A stretch of DNA of 64,000 nucleotides from Companilactobacillus zhongbaensis (lineage in GTDB: Bacteria > Bacillota > Bacilli > Lactobacillales > Lactobacillaceae), in the NCBI RefSeq assembly GCF_003946515.1, contig NZ_RHOM01000010.1:1-64000 (forward strand), in the 5' to 3' direction. Positions 18,353-27,234 of this stretch are shown in pieces. The notes under the pieces were generated by a model, which was not told where the DNA came from, ran no database searches, and worked only from the letters and a program-made list of their open reading frames with translations. The position numbers and the translations under genes were made by a program. Within the stretch, counting starts at the first letter, position 1. Each line of letters begins with the position of its first letter.

Positions 18353-19462
18353 ATGAAGGTTTTTGGTTTAGTAGCTGAGTTCAACCCATTTCATAATGGC
18401 CATCAGCGTTTTATCGAACAAATTCATACTAAATATCACCCCGATGTATTAATTGCCGTTATGTCAGGCAATTTTGTCCAGCGGGGTGATTTTGCGATAC
18501 TTGATAAACATACTCGTGCAAAAATTGCAGTTGATAATGGTGTCGATTTGGTCATAGAACTGCCGTTTGCTAAAGCCGTTCAACCAGCAAATATCTTTGC
18601 TGAAAAAGCCATCGAGTTGTTACATAGTATCGGTGTTACTGACATCGTGTTTGGAACAGAAGAGTCGATCGATTTTCGAAAGGCAAGTCAAGTCTTGCAA
18701 GCTGCTCATTCGTTTGAACAAGATTTTCATCAAAATTATGCTGAAAATTTTAATCGTGTAATGAGTGCGTCGGGAATCGATACGGCAAATAAGCCAAACC
18801 AATTACTAGGAATCAATTATGTTAATTCCATCATCAAACACAATTGGTCCATTAAAGAGCATTTTTTGATAAGACCGAAAGATGGCTTTTCAGCTACTAA
18901 AATTCGAAATACTTTGTTAGGTGAATTTGGTTTATCACTCGATGAATCAATTCCTAAATCAAGTACGTTTTTTTTCAAATCAAACGAATTGATGAACTGG
19001 GAAAAATTTTATCCTTATTTAAGGTATAACATTTTGTCGAAATCATTGGATGAATTACAATTGATTTATCAAATGGTGGAGGGCTTAGAGTACAAAATAA
19101 AAAAAGAATTAACTAACGCAGATTCATTTGACGAATTAAGTCAAGCAGTCAAATCAAAACGGTATACGTTAGCTCGGATCAGACGGTTGTTAATGTATGT
19201 GTTGCTAAATGTTAGTGACTCAGAAATGAAAACTGCTCTGGAGACTGATTACTTGCAAGTCTTAGCTTTTGACCAAGTAGGTCAGCAATATTTGAGTGCG
19301 CAGAAGAAACAGTTGGAGATTCCCTTGATCACTCGAGTAGGGAAGACTGAAGCTGCCAGTATGCCGTTAGCGATCAAAGTTGATAGCATTTATCAAATGA
19401 TCAATCAGCGCGAACAAAATTTTGGAGTGATCCCTTATATTAAGGAGGAGAACAATGCTTAA
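18353..19462 (+). CDS. tmcAL: tRNA(Met) cytidine acetate ligase TmcAL
   Basis: 369 residues. The N-terminal VAEFNPFHNGH nucleotidyltransferase-like motif and FSATKIRN (about 183) identify the YlbM/TmcAL family, which forms ac4C34 at the wobble base of elongator tRNA-Met with acetate and ATP. It follows yqeM by 9 bases and overlaps the next gene by 8. Confidence 0.93.
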   Translation: MKVFGLVAEFNPFHNGHQRFIEQIHTKYHPDVLIAVMSGNFVQRGDFAILDKHTRAKIAVDNGVDLVIELPFAKAVQPANIFAEKAIELLHSIGVTDIVFGTEESIDFRKASQVLQAAHSFEQDFHQNYAENFNRVMSASGIDTANKPNQLLGINYVNSIIKHNWSIKEHFLIRPKDGFSATKIRNTLLGEFGLSLDESIPKSSTFFFKSNELMNWEKFYPYLRYNILSKSLDELQLIYQMVEGLEYKIKKELTNADSFDELSQAVKSKRYTLARIRRLLMYVLLNVSDSEMKTALETDYLQVLAFDQVGQQYLSAQKKQLEIPLITRVGKTEAASMPLAIKVDSIYQMINQREQNFGVIPYIKEENNA

Positions 19463-20003
19463 TTGGGACATACAAGAGGTTAGGAAATACAAAGATAAAC
19501 CTTTTGATTTTAAAGAACAGCTCGATTTAGAAAAAGTTTTAAAAGAACGCTTTTCTGATATTATTTCAGCACAACCAGCTGATGTTACCGGTAATTTATT
19601 TAATGATCGTGGATTGGTGATCTCTGATGTGAAGGTCGGTGTCAAATTGACCGTCCCTTCAACCAGAAGTCTCGAACCAGTGGATCTTAATTTACAATTC
19701 CGGATCAATGAAGCTTACAATATTGATAATATCGATACCGAGGAAATCGAAGATTATGCCATCATTATTCCAATCGATGATGAAAATCCAACTATCAATG
19801 TTTATGAATCAGTTATCGACAATATTTTATTAAATATTCCAACCCAAGTATTAACTGAAAAAGAAAAAACTCAAGACGTAATGCCATCCGGTAAAAACTG
19901 GACAGTTATTTCTGAAGATGAGTTCAAGAAACAAAAAGAAGAGGAACACGTTAACCCTGAATTTGCCAAATTGAAGAATTTGTTCAAAGACGAGGGTCAA
20001 TAG
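19455..20003 (+). CDS. YceD/DUF177 family protein
   Basis: 182 residues, acidic, with a DUF177 core (RGLVISDVKVGVKLTVPSTRSLEPV ... lacking the usual cysteine pair). Homologues act in 23S rRNA maturation and are usually followed directly by rpmF (L32); here no rpmF follows, and a terminator overlaps the gene's end. AAGGAGGAG precedes the ATG. Confidence 0.88.
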   Translation: MLNWDIQEVRKYKDKPFDFKEQLDLEKVLKERFSDIISAQPADVTGNLFNDRGLVISDVKVGVKLTVPSTRSLEPVDLNLQFRINEAYNIDNIDTEEIEDYAIIIPIDDENPTINVYESVIDNILLNIPTQVLTEKEKTQDVMPSGKNWTVISEDEFKKQKEEEHVNPEFAKLKNLFKDEGQ

Positions 20004-20016
20004 TGCCCTCTTTTTT
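19992..20016 (+). terminator. Terminator at the end of the yqeG operon
   Basis: GAGGGTCA-ata-GTGCCCTC hairpin followed by six T; the left stem lies inside the last codons of the DUF177 gene. Confidence 0.85.
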
Positions 20017-20095
20017 CATTTTTTGTTAATATAGTACTATGAATTAACTAATGTTAATCTTATATTGATTTAATTATTTTATTGGAGGTATACGT

Positions 20096-21517
20096 ATGAG
20101 TAAACCACAAATCGGTGTAATTGGAATGGCCGTAATGGGTAAGAACTTGGCGCTTAATATCGAAAGTCGCGGATATGAAGTTGCTATTTATAATAGAACA
20201 GGTTCAAAGACAGAAAATGTTGTGAAAGAACATTCTGAAAAGAAACTAGTTCCTAGTTACACAATCGAAGATTTTGTAAATTCTCTTGAAAAACCACGTC
20301 GTATTATCATGATGGTTAAGGCTGGTGCTGGTACTGACGCTGTGATCGATCAATTGTTGCCACTTCTTGACAAGGGTGATGTTTTGATCGACGGTGGTAA
20401 CACATTCTTTGAAGATACTATCGAAAGAAACAAGCGTTTGGATAAATCTGGTATCAACTTTATCGGAATGGGTGTTTCTGGTGGTGAATTAGGTGCACTT
20501 CAAGGTCCATCACTAATGCCAGGTGGCCAAAAAGAAGCTTATGACTTAGTTGCTCCAATTTTGGAACAAATTTCAGCTAAAGCCGACGAAGACGGAAAGC
20601 CATGTGTTACATACATCGGTGCTAATGGTGCAGGACACTATGTAAAGATGGTCCACAACGGTATCGAATACGGTGACATGGAATTGATCTCAGAAAGTTA
20701 TAACTTACTTTCACACTTATATAATAATGACCTCAATAAAGTTGCTGACACATTTAAAGAATGGAACAAGGGTGAACTTTCAAGTTACTTGATCGATATC
20801 ACTGCTAACATCTTAACTAGGAAAGATGATCAAGGTAGCGATGACTTTATCGTAAACAAGATCATGGATAAAGCTGGTAACAAGGGTACAGGTAAGTGGA
20901 GTTCACAAAGTGCTCTTGAATTAGGTGTTCCACAATCATTGATCACTTCAGCTGTTTATTCACGTTATATTTCTGCTTACAAAGATGAACGTGTTAAAGC
21001 AAGTAAGGTCTTGAATGGACCTAAAGAAATTCCTGATGTTGATATCGATGAGTTCGTTGAAAAGATCAGAAAAGCTTTGTACTTCAGTAAGATCATGAGT
21101 TATGCTCAAGGATTTGCTCAAATGAAAGCTGCCGGCGAGCATTATGACTGGGATCTTGATTTTGGTAAGATTGCTCAGATCTGGAGAGCTGGTTGTATCA
21201 TTCGTGCACAATTCTTGCAAAAGATCACTGATGCTTATGATAAGGATGCTAACTTGGATAACTTGCTGTTAGATGACTACTTTGAAAACATTGTTGAAGA
21301 GTATCAATCAGCTGTTCGTGATGTTGTTAGTTTTGCTGTTAAGGCTGGTATTCCAGTTTCTGGATTTATGTCAGCTGTTTCTTATTATGATCAATATCGT
21401 TCTGAAGTATTGCCTGCTAATTTGATTCAAGCACAACGTGATTACTTCGGTGCTCATACTTATGAGAGAAACGATAAGGATGGAATTTTCCATTATACTT
21501 GGTATGAAGAGCAATAG
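20096..21517 (+). CDS. gnd: 6-phosphogluconate dehydrogenase (decarboxylating)
   Basis: 473 residues, standard length. NADP-binding [15 protein letters not shown] at the N-terminus, the catalytic region [13 protein letters not shown] (K, N and E conserved) and the C-terminal helical domain. It oxidises 6-phosphogluconate to ribulose 5-phosphate, the oxidative pentose phosphate step. Single gene with its own terminator. Codon use is that of a highly expressed gene (CAA Gln almost throughout). Confidence 0.98.
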   Translation: MSKPQIGVIGMAVMGKNLALNIESRGYEVAIYNRTGSKTENVVKEHSEKKLVPSYTIEDFVNSLEKPRRIIMMVKAGAGTDAVIDQLLPLLDKGDVLIDGGNTFFEDTIERNKRLDKSGINFIGMGVSGGELGALQGPSLMPGGQKEAYDLVAPILEQISAKADEDGKPCVTYIGANGAGHYVKMVHNGIEYGDMELISESYNLLSHLYNNDLNKVADTFKEWNKGELSSYLIDITANILTRKDDQGSDDFIVNKIMDKAGNKGTGKWSSQSALELGVPQSLITSAVYSRYISAYKDERVKASKVLNGPKEIPDVDIDEFVEKIRKALYFSKIMSYAQGFAQMKAAGEHYDWDLDFGKIAQIWRAGCIIRAQFLQKITDAYDKDANLDNLLLDDYFENIVEEYQSAVRDVVSFAVKAGIPVSGFMSAVSYYDQYRSEVLPANLIQAQRDYFGAHTYERNDKDGIFHYTWYEEQ

Positions 21518-21528
21518 TTTTTATGTTT

Positions 21529-21560
21529 GGTCGGGGCTGCGTTGCAGCTTCGGCTTTTTT
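21529..21560 (+). terminator. Terminator after gnd
   Basis: TCGGGGCTGC-gtt-GCAGCTTCGG stem with two G-T pairs followed by seven T. Confidence 0.8.
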
Positions 21561-21564
21561 TGTT

Positions 21565-21990
21565 GTCTTGAGGTGAGAGAGTTTTTGGCAGACGAGAAGA
21601 GTTTTTGCTTGGTTGAACGTTTGTGATTCTTGGTGGTTTGGGTTGAGGTGGTATTTTGGGTTGAGGTTCATTGCCGACTCCGGGGCCCGGGGATACAGCC
21701 GCTGGAACGTGGTGGGCACATTTTGAACCAATCGAGCAAAGTGCGCTCGCTTGTTTCAAAACTGCACCTTTCACTAAGCTCCTTCGTCGCTAAGTGAAAT
21801 TTCACCACTGAGGGCTGTATCCCCGGGCCCCTCCGTCTAGATAGTGCAACAATCCCCTTTTTTAGATTGGGACCGAGTTTTGTTGATCAAGTTGGCATTG
21901 TTTGTGCGTCCTAGATTTTGTGGTCTATCTCAGTTTCTATCTTTTTTGGTCAGTTCAAAACCAAAATCAAGGTCAGAACCAGACCAGAAC
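21565..21990 (+). repeat. Intergenic hairpin repeat copy A2 (most complete A copy)
   Basis: Core 21676-21837: left arm GGCCCGGGGATACAGCC (21684-21700) is the exact inverse of the right arm GGCTGTATCCCCGGGCC (21813-21829). Inside lie hairpin 1 (TTTTGAACCAATCGAG 21721-21736 with CTCGCTTGTTTCAAAA 21746-21761, 14 of 16 paired) and hairpin 2 (TTTCACT ... AGTGAAA). The left extension (21571-21675, GAGGTGAGAGAG ... GAGGTTCATTGCCGACTCCGG) is shared with A3. The right extension (21838-21960) is shared with A1. Confidence 0.9.
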
Positions 21991-22002
21991 CAGACCAGAA
22001 CC
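21975..22002 (+). repeat. Short tandem repeat, 11-bp unit AGAACCAGACC (2.5 copies)
   Basis: Lies at the same place relative to repeat A2 as the 18-bp tandem repeat does relative to A1 (354-407); the unit sequences differ, but both follow ACCAAAATCAA. Confidence 0.8.
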
Positions 22003-22440
22003 ATACCCAAACCAGGATTAAGGCCTTAAAGGTAATTAGTAGGGAAGTTCATTATGGATTTTATTTGTTAGTTTGGTATAAAGGGAATGATTTTTTTCTC
22101 GAGAATATTAAAAGTTGTTTGCTTTTTTCTCATTTATTTTTTGGGGGATTCAGATGTTGGATTAGGTGAAGTTTTTTTGTTTTTTCTTTGGACTGTTTTT
22201 TTGTTTTTCACTTTTTTATTTTTTAATTCTATTTTTGTTTGGTTAATTATTTTTTTGGAAGTTTTTTGTTATTTAAGGGTTTTTTCTGCAGTTTTTGCTT
22301 TTGGGGGCTTTGATTTTTTGAAATTTTCTAATTTTTGCTATTTTTAATAATTCCAATGTGTTAAAATCTTTAATGCATTGCCTTGCAAAAGGTAAGAAAA
22401 CGTTTAATAATTAAGAATGATTAAATTTTGTTTAATATAC
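22003..22440 (+). other. T-rich spacer between repeat A2 and the two-component system
   Basis: Strongly T-rich on the + strand (runs of TTTTT at 22087-22330). Open frames here are hydrophobic artefacts of the T bias. The probable promoter of the regulator lies near 22350-22440; GCCTTGCAAAAGG (22380-22392) forms a small hairpin. Confidence 0.5.
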
Positions 22441-22452
22441 GGGAGAGTTAGT

Positions 22453-23139
22453 ATGGCTAAGATATTAGTTATTGAAGATGAAGAGAATATGGCAAAATTT
22501 GTTCAACTTGAACTTCAACATGAGAATTATGAAGTTAAGGTTGCTACAGATGGCCGTACCGGTCTCGATGAGGCGTTGAACGAGGATTGGGATTTGATCC
22601 TGCTTGATTTGATGCTGCCTGAACTAAATGGTATCGAAGTATGCCGTCGAGTTCGACAAGAGAAGAATACACCGATTATTATGATGACTGCTCGCGACTC
22701 GATTATTGATCGAGTTTCTGGCTTGGATCATGGTGCTGACGATTATATTGTTAAACCATTTGCCATCGAGGAATTATTGGCACGTATCCGGGCTTTGTTG
22801 AGACGTATTGATCTTGATATCGATGTTACTCGTAATAATGATCAAGTGTTGAAGTATAAGAACTTGGTTATTGATAAGACTACACAAACACTTAAACGTA
22901 ATGGTGAAGTTATTGATTTAACTAGAAGAGAATATGACTTACTTAGTGCTTTGATGGAAAATGTTGGAACTGTCTTGGGACGTGATGATTTACTTGAACG
23001 TGTCTGGGGGACTGGTTCAAGTACTGAAACTAACGTTGTCGATGTTTACATCAAGTACTTACGTAACAAGATCGATCGCGGCGGAGCACCAAGTTATATC
23101 TCAACTGTACGTGGTAAAGGTTACGTGATGAGACGATGA
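22453..23139 (+). CDS. OmpR-family response regulator (CsrR/ArlR-like)
   Basis: 228 residues. Receiver domain with the phospho-acceptor in LILLDLMLPELNG, then KPFAIEELLARIRALLRR and a C-terminal winged helix ending in YISTVRGKGYVMRR. Closest in pattern to streptococcal CsrR/CovR and staphylococcal ArlR, which control surface and virulence functions; targets here are unknown. ATG 22453 follows GGGAGAG; an in-frame ATG at 22417 has no ribosome site. Overlaps the kinase gene by 4 bases. Confidence 0.93.
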   Translation: MAKILVIEDEENMAKFVQLELQHENYEVKVATDGRTGLDEALNEDWDLILLDLMLPELNGIEVCRRVRQEKNTPIIMMTARDSIIDRVSGLDHGADDYIVKPFAIEELLARIRALLRRIDLDIDVTRNNDQVLKYKNLVIDKTTQTLKRNGEVIDLTRREYDLLSALMENVGTVLGRDDLLERVWGTGSSTETNVVDVYIKYLRNKIDRGGAPSYISTVRGKGYVMRR

Positions 23140-24212
23140 GAATATCGATCAGAATAAAATGGACTTTTCTGATTACCTTAGTAATTTTAGCCGCGTATTT
23201 GATCGTTGCTTACATTGCCTTTAATACCGTGGATTCAGTAGCTAGTTCTGCTGTTGTCCATGATTTTTTGGTTAAGTTGATCTGGGTCGGGGTTTTTGTT
23301 CTGGTCATAGCTATTGCTTTGAGCTTTTTTGCCGTGACATTTGTTTTGAACAATATCAAGGTCATTAATAAGACAATTGATGACTTGAATAAGAAACCAG
23401 ATTCCGATTCGCGTATCAAATTAAAGAAACGTAATGACGAGATCTATGATTTAACTATCAACATCAATAAAATGTTAGACCGAATGCAAGCCTATACCAA
23501 CCAGCAAAAAGAATTCGTGGAAGATGTATCACATGAACTACGGACTCCAGTAGCTGTCTTGGAAGGTCATTTAAGCATGCTCCAACGCTGGGGTAAAGAT
23601 GATCCTGAGGTTTTAAACGACTCGATCAACTCTTCTTTACAAGAGTTAAAGCGGATGCAATCGTTGATCCAAGAAATGCTTGATCTGACTAGGGTCGAAC
23701 AGATCGATAGTGAGTATCTTGACCAAGAGACCGAGGTCAAACCGTTGTTTACACAAGTTTACAATGATTTTAAGATGCTTCATCCTGACTTTGTCGTAAA
23801 CTTTGATGATGATATTCAAGCAAATAGTAAAGTTAAAATTTATCGTAATCACTTAGAACAAGTATTGGTGATCTTATTAGATAATGCCTTTAAATATTCT
23901 GGTGATCGTAAAGAAATTAATTTATCCGCTTCGACTAACGAAGCACTGTTAGAGTTTGTAGTTCAAGACTATGGTGTAGGTATCAATAAAAAGGACCTTA
24001 AACAAGTTTTCAACCGTTTCTACAGAGTTGACAAAGCTCGTTCTAGAAAACGGGGAGGGAACGGTTTAGGACTATCTATTGCCAAACGATTGATCGAAGT
24101 ATACAAGGGAACGATAACAGTTGAAAGTGTCTTAGGTTCGGGAACGGTTTTCCGAGTCGAATTACCAATCGTTAGTGAAACGATTGACAGTGATTCAAAA
24201 AGTAGCGACTAG
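23136..24212 (+). CDS. Sensor histidine kinase (HAMP, HisKA, HATPase), partner of the preceding regulator
   Basis: 358 residues with two membrane segments (about 8-30 and 47-72) separated by only a short extracytoplasmic loop, then HAMP, HisKA with H133 in DVSHELRTPVA, and the ATPase domain with N-box DNAFKYS and G-box GNGLGLS. The small sensor loop suggests sensing in or at the membrane. It overlaps the regulator gene (ATGA), so the two are coupled. Confidence 0.94.
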   Translation: MRISIRIKWTFLITLVILAAYLIVAYIAFNTVDSVASSAVVHDFLVKLIWVGVFVLVIAIALSFFAVTFVLNNIKVINKTIDDLNKKPDSDSRIKLKKRNDEIYDLTININKMLDRMQAYTNQQKEFVEDVSHELRTPVAVLEGHLSMLQRWGKDDPEVLNDSINSSLQELKRMQSLIQEMLDLTRVEQIDSEYLDQETEVKPLFTQVYNDFKMLHPDFVVNFDDDIQANSKVKIYRNHLEQVLVILLDNAFKYSGDRKEINLSASTNEALLEFVVQDYGVGINKKDLKQVFNRFYRVDKARSRKRGGNGLGLSIAKRLIEVYKGTITVESVLGSGTVFRVELPIVSETIDSDSKSSD

Positions 24213-24239
24213 ATCAGATTTTTGATCTAGTCTTTTTTT
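24207..24239 (+). terminator. Terminator after the histidine kinase gene
   Basis: GACTAGATCA-gattt-TTGATCTAGTC followed by seven T; overlaps the stop codon. Confidence 0.9.
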
Positions 24240-24243
24240 GACC

Positions 24244-24281
24244 AAAAAAATAGAACTCACAAAATTTGTGAGTTCTATTGG
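24244..24281 (-). terminator. Terminator after yidC (- strand)
   Basis: On the - strand AATAGAACTCACAAA pairs with TTTGTGAGTTCTATT, followed by seven T. Confidence 0.9.
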
Positions 24282-24291
24282 TACTTGTAAA

Positions 24292-25278
24292 TTAATCTTT
24301 ATTTTTAGGCTTGTTTTGCTTACCTTTGTTTAATTCACGGATGTTCTTGTGTAGATCTGTATGACTGTCGTCACCATCATCATTGCTACTTGATGAGCTG
24401 TTTCCTGAGACTTGTAGTAATTTATTGATCGATTCTTCAGTTACCACAGTTTTGACAGGATTTTGCTTCAAGTTTTCGTCAGCTTGTTTTCTGATTTTAG
24501 GAGTAATGATATAGTTTGTGATCAATTGTTGGATCAACAAGACGATACCACCGACTAAGAAGTAAAGTGCCAAAGCAGCTGATGAGATCATTGAAATGAA
24601 GAATGTGATCAATGGGTTCATCAACAACATTGATGACATTTGTTTTCTTTGTTCTTGGGGAACAACTTGCAATGAAAGCCATGATTGAACTACATAGAAT
24701 AAAGTAGCCACGATTGCAATCACCAAACTTGGTTTTCCAAGTGGGATATTTAAGAAGCTGGCAACACCGATTTCTTTTGAATATTGCACGGCTTGATAAA
24801 TGGCAATCAAGATCGGCATTTGTAGTAATAATGGCAAGCAGCCGATACCACCAGTCAAACTGATGTTATTTTGTTTGTAAACTTCCATCATGAGTTGACC
24901 GATTTTTTGTTGTGTTTCGGGATCCTTGGCTTGTTTTTGCTTGTCTTGGATCAATTTAAGTTGCGGTTGAATAGCACGCATCTTTTCTTGTTGAGCAGTC
25001 GATTTGTATTGTTGGTTCAATGATAGTGGAAGCAACAATAGTCTTACGACGAAGGAAATAATCATGATACCCCAAGCATAAGCAGCTTTACCACCGAGGG
25101 CGTTAGCTGTCCACATGATCAAGTTCTGGAAGGGTACACCTAAAATCTTGTAGATGAAGGCGTATGGTCCGCTAGTTGGAGCATGTTGGACCCCACTTTG
25201 GGCACAACCAGAAAGAACAACTGCAAATATCACGACTAATGATAAAGCAGATATGTACTTCAATATTTTCTTATTCAA
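24292..25278 (-). CDS. yidC: Membrane protein insertase YidC/OxaA, lipoprotein type
   Basis: 328 residues. The signal peptide ends in the lipobox VLSGC (Cys about 22), so the N-terminus is lipid-anchored, as in SpoIIIJ/YidC2 of Gram-positives. Core membrane segments include MWTANALGGKAAYAWGIMI and QMPILIAIYQAVQ, with the functional Arg in VVRLLLLPL; the tail is basic. It inserts small membrane proteins alone or with Sec. TTG 25278 after AAAGGTGG is chosen; the upstream ATG at 25311 would spoil the signal peptide. Opposite strand to both neighbours. Confidence 0.93.
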   Translation of the reverse strand: MNKKILKYISALSLVVIFAVVLSGCAQSGVQHAPTSGPYAFIYKILGVPFQNLIMWTANALGGKAAYAWGIMIISFVVRLLLLPLSLNQQYKSTAQQEKMRAIQPQLKLIQDKQKQAKDPETQQKIGQLMMEVYKQNNISLTGGIGCLPLLLQMPILIAIYQAVQYSKEIGVASFLNIPLGKPSLVIAIVATLFYVVQSWLSLQVVPQEQRKQMSSMLLMNPLITFFISMISSAALALYFLVGGIVLLIQQLITNYIITPKIRKQADENLKQNPVKTVVTEESINKLLQVSGNSSSSSNDDGDDSHTDLHKNIRELNKGKQNKPKNKD

Positions 25279-25334
25279 TTGTAAACCACCTTTTAAAAAG
25301 CATATAAACAATATACGTTAAGTAATATAGGTAT

Positions 25335-25610
25335 TCAACCAATGACGCGAAACTTTTTATAATTCTTTAGGTTGTCAGAAAAGGAATAGTCAACGTTTTT
25401 GACTTGAGCAAATGGGGAAGGTGATTGTCTGATTTTTGTTAAAAAAGCGTACAGTTTCATTTCATCACCTTCAGCTTCGATTTTAACGGAGCCATCGGGT
25501 TCATTTTCTACCGTACCGTTTACTTCACAATCCATTGCGACTTGGACCGTCGACCAACGAAAGCCAACGCCTTGAACTAAGCCGTAGACTTGTAATGTTA
25601 GATGTTTCAT
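25335..25610 (-). CDS. acyP: Acylphosphatase
   Basis: 91 residues. GLVQGVGFRW carries the catalytic Arg of the acylphosphatase P-loop, and the Asn in VNGTVENEPDGSV is conserved. It hydrolyses carboxyl-phosphate bonds. ATG 25610 follows GGAGTG; the frame is open 48 bases further upstream without support. Transcribed towards yidC, 56 bases away. Confidence 0.92.
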   Translation of the reverse strand: MKHLTLQVYGLVQGVGFRWSTVQVAMDCEVNGTVENEPDGSVKIEAEGDEMKLYAFLTKIRQSPSPFAQVKNVDYSFSDNLKNYKKFRVIG

Positions 25611-25672
25611 CGATATCACTCCAATTCGTGAATATGTTACTCTATTAGTATAAATCAAGAAGGAAGAATTTT

Positions 25673-26431
25673 ATGAAATATATTGAATCCAAGAAAAACG
25701 AAGAAATCAAGCAAATAAACAAGTTAAATAAAACTAAAGAGATCAAAAAAACAGGGACTTATTTGATCGAAGGTTTTCATTTAGTTCAAGAAGCTGACGA
25801 CAACGGTCAAAACATCGTCAAGGTCTTAGCAACTGAAAACCACCAAGATAATCGGATCATCAAAAAGTATTACGATGATGCCATTATTATCTCCGATGAT
25901 ATTGCTCAATCATTGTCTGAGACTAAGAGCCCACAAGGAATCTTTGCGGTCATTAAGATCGATCAACCAACGGAATTACCTGAATTAAGTGGCCAATGGG
26001 TGATCTTAGCTAATGTTCAAGATCCTGGAAATGTGGGGACTATTATCAGAACGGCTGATGCTGCAGGTTATGATGGTGTTATTACTAGTTTGGATACAGC
26101 TGATATTTATCAACCTAAGGTGCAAAGATCGATGCAAGGTAGTCAATTCCACTTGCCGATTTATCGTTTGGACTTGGGACAAGCAATTAGTGCGGCAAAA
26201 GACGCCGGGTTAACGGTTTATGGTTCTGAAGTTAACGACCAAGCTGTCCCTTATAATACTTTGGATAAGGTCGATAATTTTGCATTGATCATGGGTAATG
26301 AAGCTCATGGTTTGGATGCTGATACCTTGGCTTTGACGGATCAAAATATTTATATACCTTTGTTGGGAAAAGCCGAGTCGTTAAATGTTGCTGTGGCGGC
26401 GGGAGTTTTAATGTACGGTCTTAAGATTTAG
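25673..26431 (+). CDS. TrmH/SpoU family rRNA 2'-O-methyltransferase
   Basis: 252 residues. The N-terminal substrate-binding domain (GTYLIEGFHLVQEA) is followed by a SPOUT domain with motif 1 NVQDPGNVGTIIRTADA, motif 2 IMGNEAHGL and motif 3 IPLLGKAESLNVAVAAGVLMY, which form the knotted SAM site. The exact nucleotide target is not known; homologues are YsgA-like. It precedes pheST, as in bacilli, but here separated by repeat B2. AGGAAGAATTTT precedes the ATG. Confidence 0.92.
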   Translation: MKYIESKKNEEIKQINKLNKTKEIKKTGTYLIEGFHLVQEADDNGQNIVKVLATENHQDNRIIKKYYDDAIIISDDIAQSLSETKSPQGIFAVIKIDQPTELPELSGQWVILANVQDPGNVGTIIRTADAAGYDGVITSLDTADIYQPKVQRSMQGSQFHLPIYRLDLGQAISAAKDAGLTVYGSEVNDQAVPYNTLDKVDNFALIMGNEAHGLDADTLALTDQNIYIPLLGKAESLNVAVAAGVLMYGLKI

Positions 26432-26660
26432 GTTGTGGTTTGTTCCCGGTTCTGCGGGGGTTCCGGGAATTTCGACCGCGGAACGCCATGGAAGCCACTT
26501 TGAACCAATCGAGAAGACCGCTCGATTGGTTCAAAGCTGGGTCTTTCACTAGGCAATAAATTGCCAAGTGAAATTTCATGGCTGACGGTCGAATTCCCTC
26601 CACCCCCGCAGAACCTAAGGTAGATTAAAACTGTTTATTGGTGGGGTTACGGTGTTTATC
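26431..26660 (+). repeat. Intergenic hairpin repeat copy B2 (best-paired copy)
   Basis: Starts at the trmH-family stop codon. Outer arms GGTTCTGCGGGGG (26448-26460) and CCCCCGCAGAACC (26603-26615) pair perfectly and continue imperfectly to GGTCGAATTCC. Hairpin 1 is a perfect 16-bp stem, CTTTGAACCAATCGAG (26498-26513) with CTCGATTGGTTCAAAG (26521-26536). Hairpin 2 is TTTCACT-a-GGCAA-taaa-TTGCC-a-AGTGAAA (26544-26573). CCATG/CATGG close the junction. The right flank, to GTTACGGTGTTTAT, is shared with B1/B3. Confidence 0.93.
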
Positions 26661-27030
26661 TTTTTTTTGCTGACTTGCAGTGTGGGGATTAGGTGCTTTG
26701 CTTTTTTCTCTGCCTTTTTTATTTTTGATTGATCTATCTATCTTGTCCATTTATTTTGTGGGTTTCATCGGCTGTGAGGTTGGTTGCCAAACTTGGATGT
26801 TTATTTTGGGTTTCGATTTTTTTGGATCATCCTTCTTTTTTGCTCTGTTTGCTGGCTGGTCCCTTTGGTACCAGCTCCGCTGTGAGACTGGATTCGATTT
26901 TTTCTCAGGGGAATCGAAGTGATTGGCTGGTGTCTTGCTTTTTTTAACCTAACTTGTATAATGATGTCATGAAATAAATGTGTTTTTACATAAATATGTT
27001 TTTTTGAAGATGTTGAAGAAAAATAGTACT
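26661..27030 (+). other. T-rich spacer between repeat B2 and the pheS leader
   Basis: T-rich + strand with pieces of the module seen after B1 and B3 (ATCTTGTCCATTT, TTTCATCGGCTG at 26740-26772). Open frames here look like artefacts of the bias. The pheS promoter probably lies near 26940-26965 (TTTAACC ... TATAATG). Confidence 0.5.
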
Positions 27031-27034
27031 CGTT

Positions 27035-27212
27035 TTGAACGATGACAGGGAGAGCCATTTGCTGAGATCGGCTTGATTGTTTGTTCGAGGAATTCACTTT
27101 TGGAGTCTTTTGGTTGAGTTACTTTATAACTTTTAATGAGTGCACACTTTTTGTGTGAACTAGGGTGGTACCGCGAGTCCTCGTCCCTTTTTTTGGGAGA
27201 GGACTTTTTTTA
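27035..27212 (+). promoter_or_regulatory. T-box riboswitch, phenylalanine-specific, upstream of pheST
   Basis: T-box core TAGGGTGGTACCGCG (27161-27175). A likely specifier TTC lies at 27093-27095 in GAGGAATTCACTT, matching Phe. The attenuator hairpin AGTCCTCGTCCC / GGGAGAGGACT is followed by T residues (27176-27212). Uncharged tRNA-Phe should allow read-through into pheST. Confidence 0.93.
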
Positions 27213-27234
27213 TGCACTAATTTAGGAGGACAAT

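Noticed and set aside
22087-22347. Open frame for an 86-residue hydrophobic peptide after repeat A2
   Set aside because: Rich in Phe/Leu only because the DNA is T-rich; no ribosome site and no codon pattern.
26680-26947. Two overlapping hydrophobic frames after repeat B2
   Set aside because: Same T-rich artefact; both frames lie in a spacer with similarity to non-coding sequence after B1 and B3.
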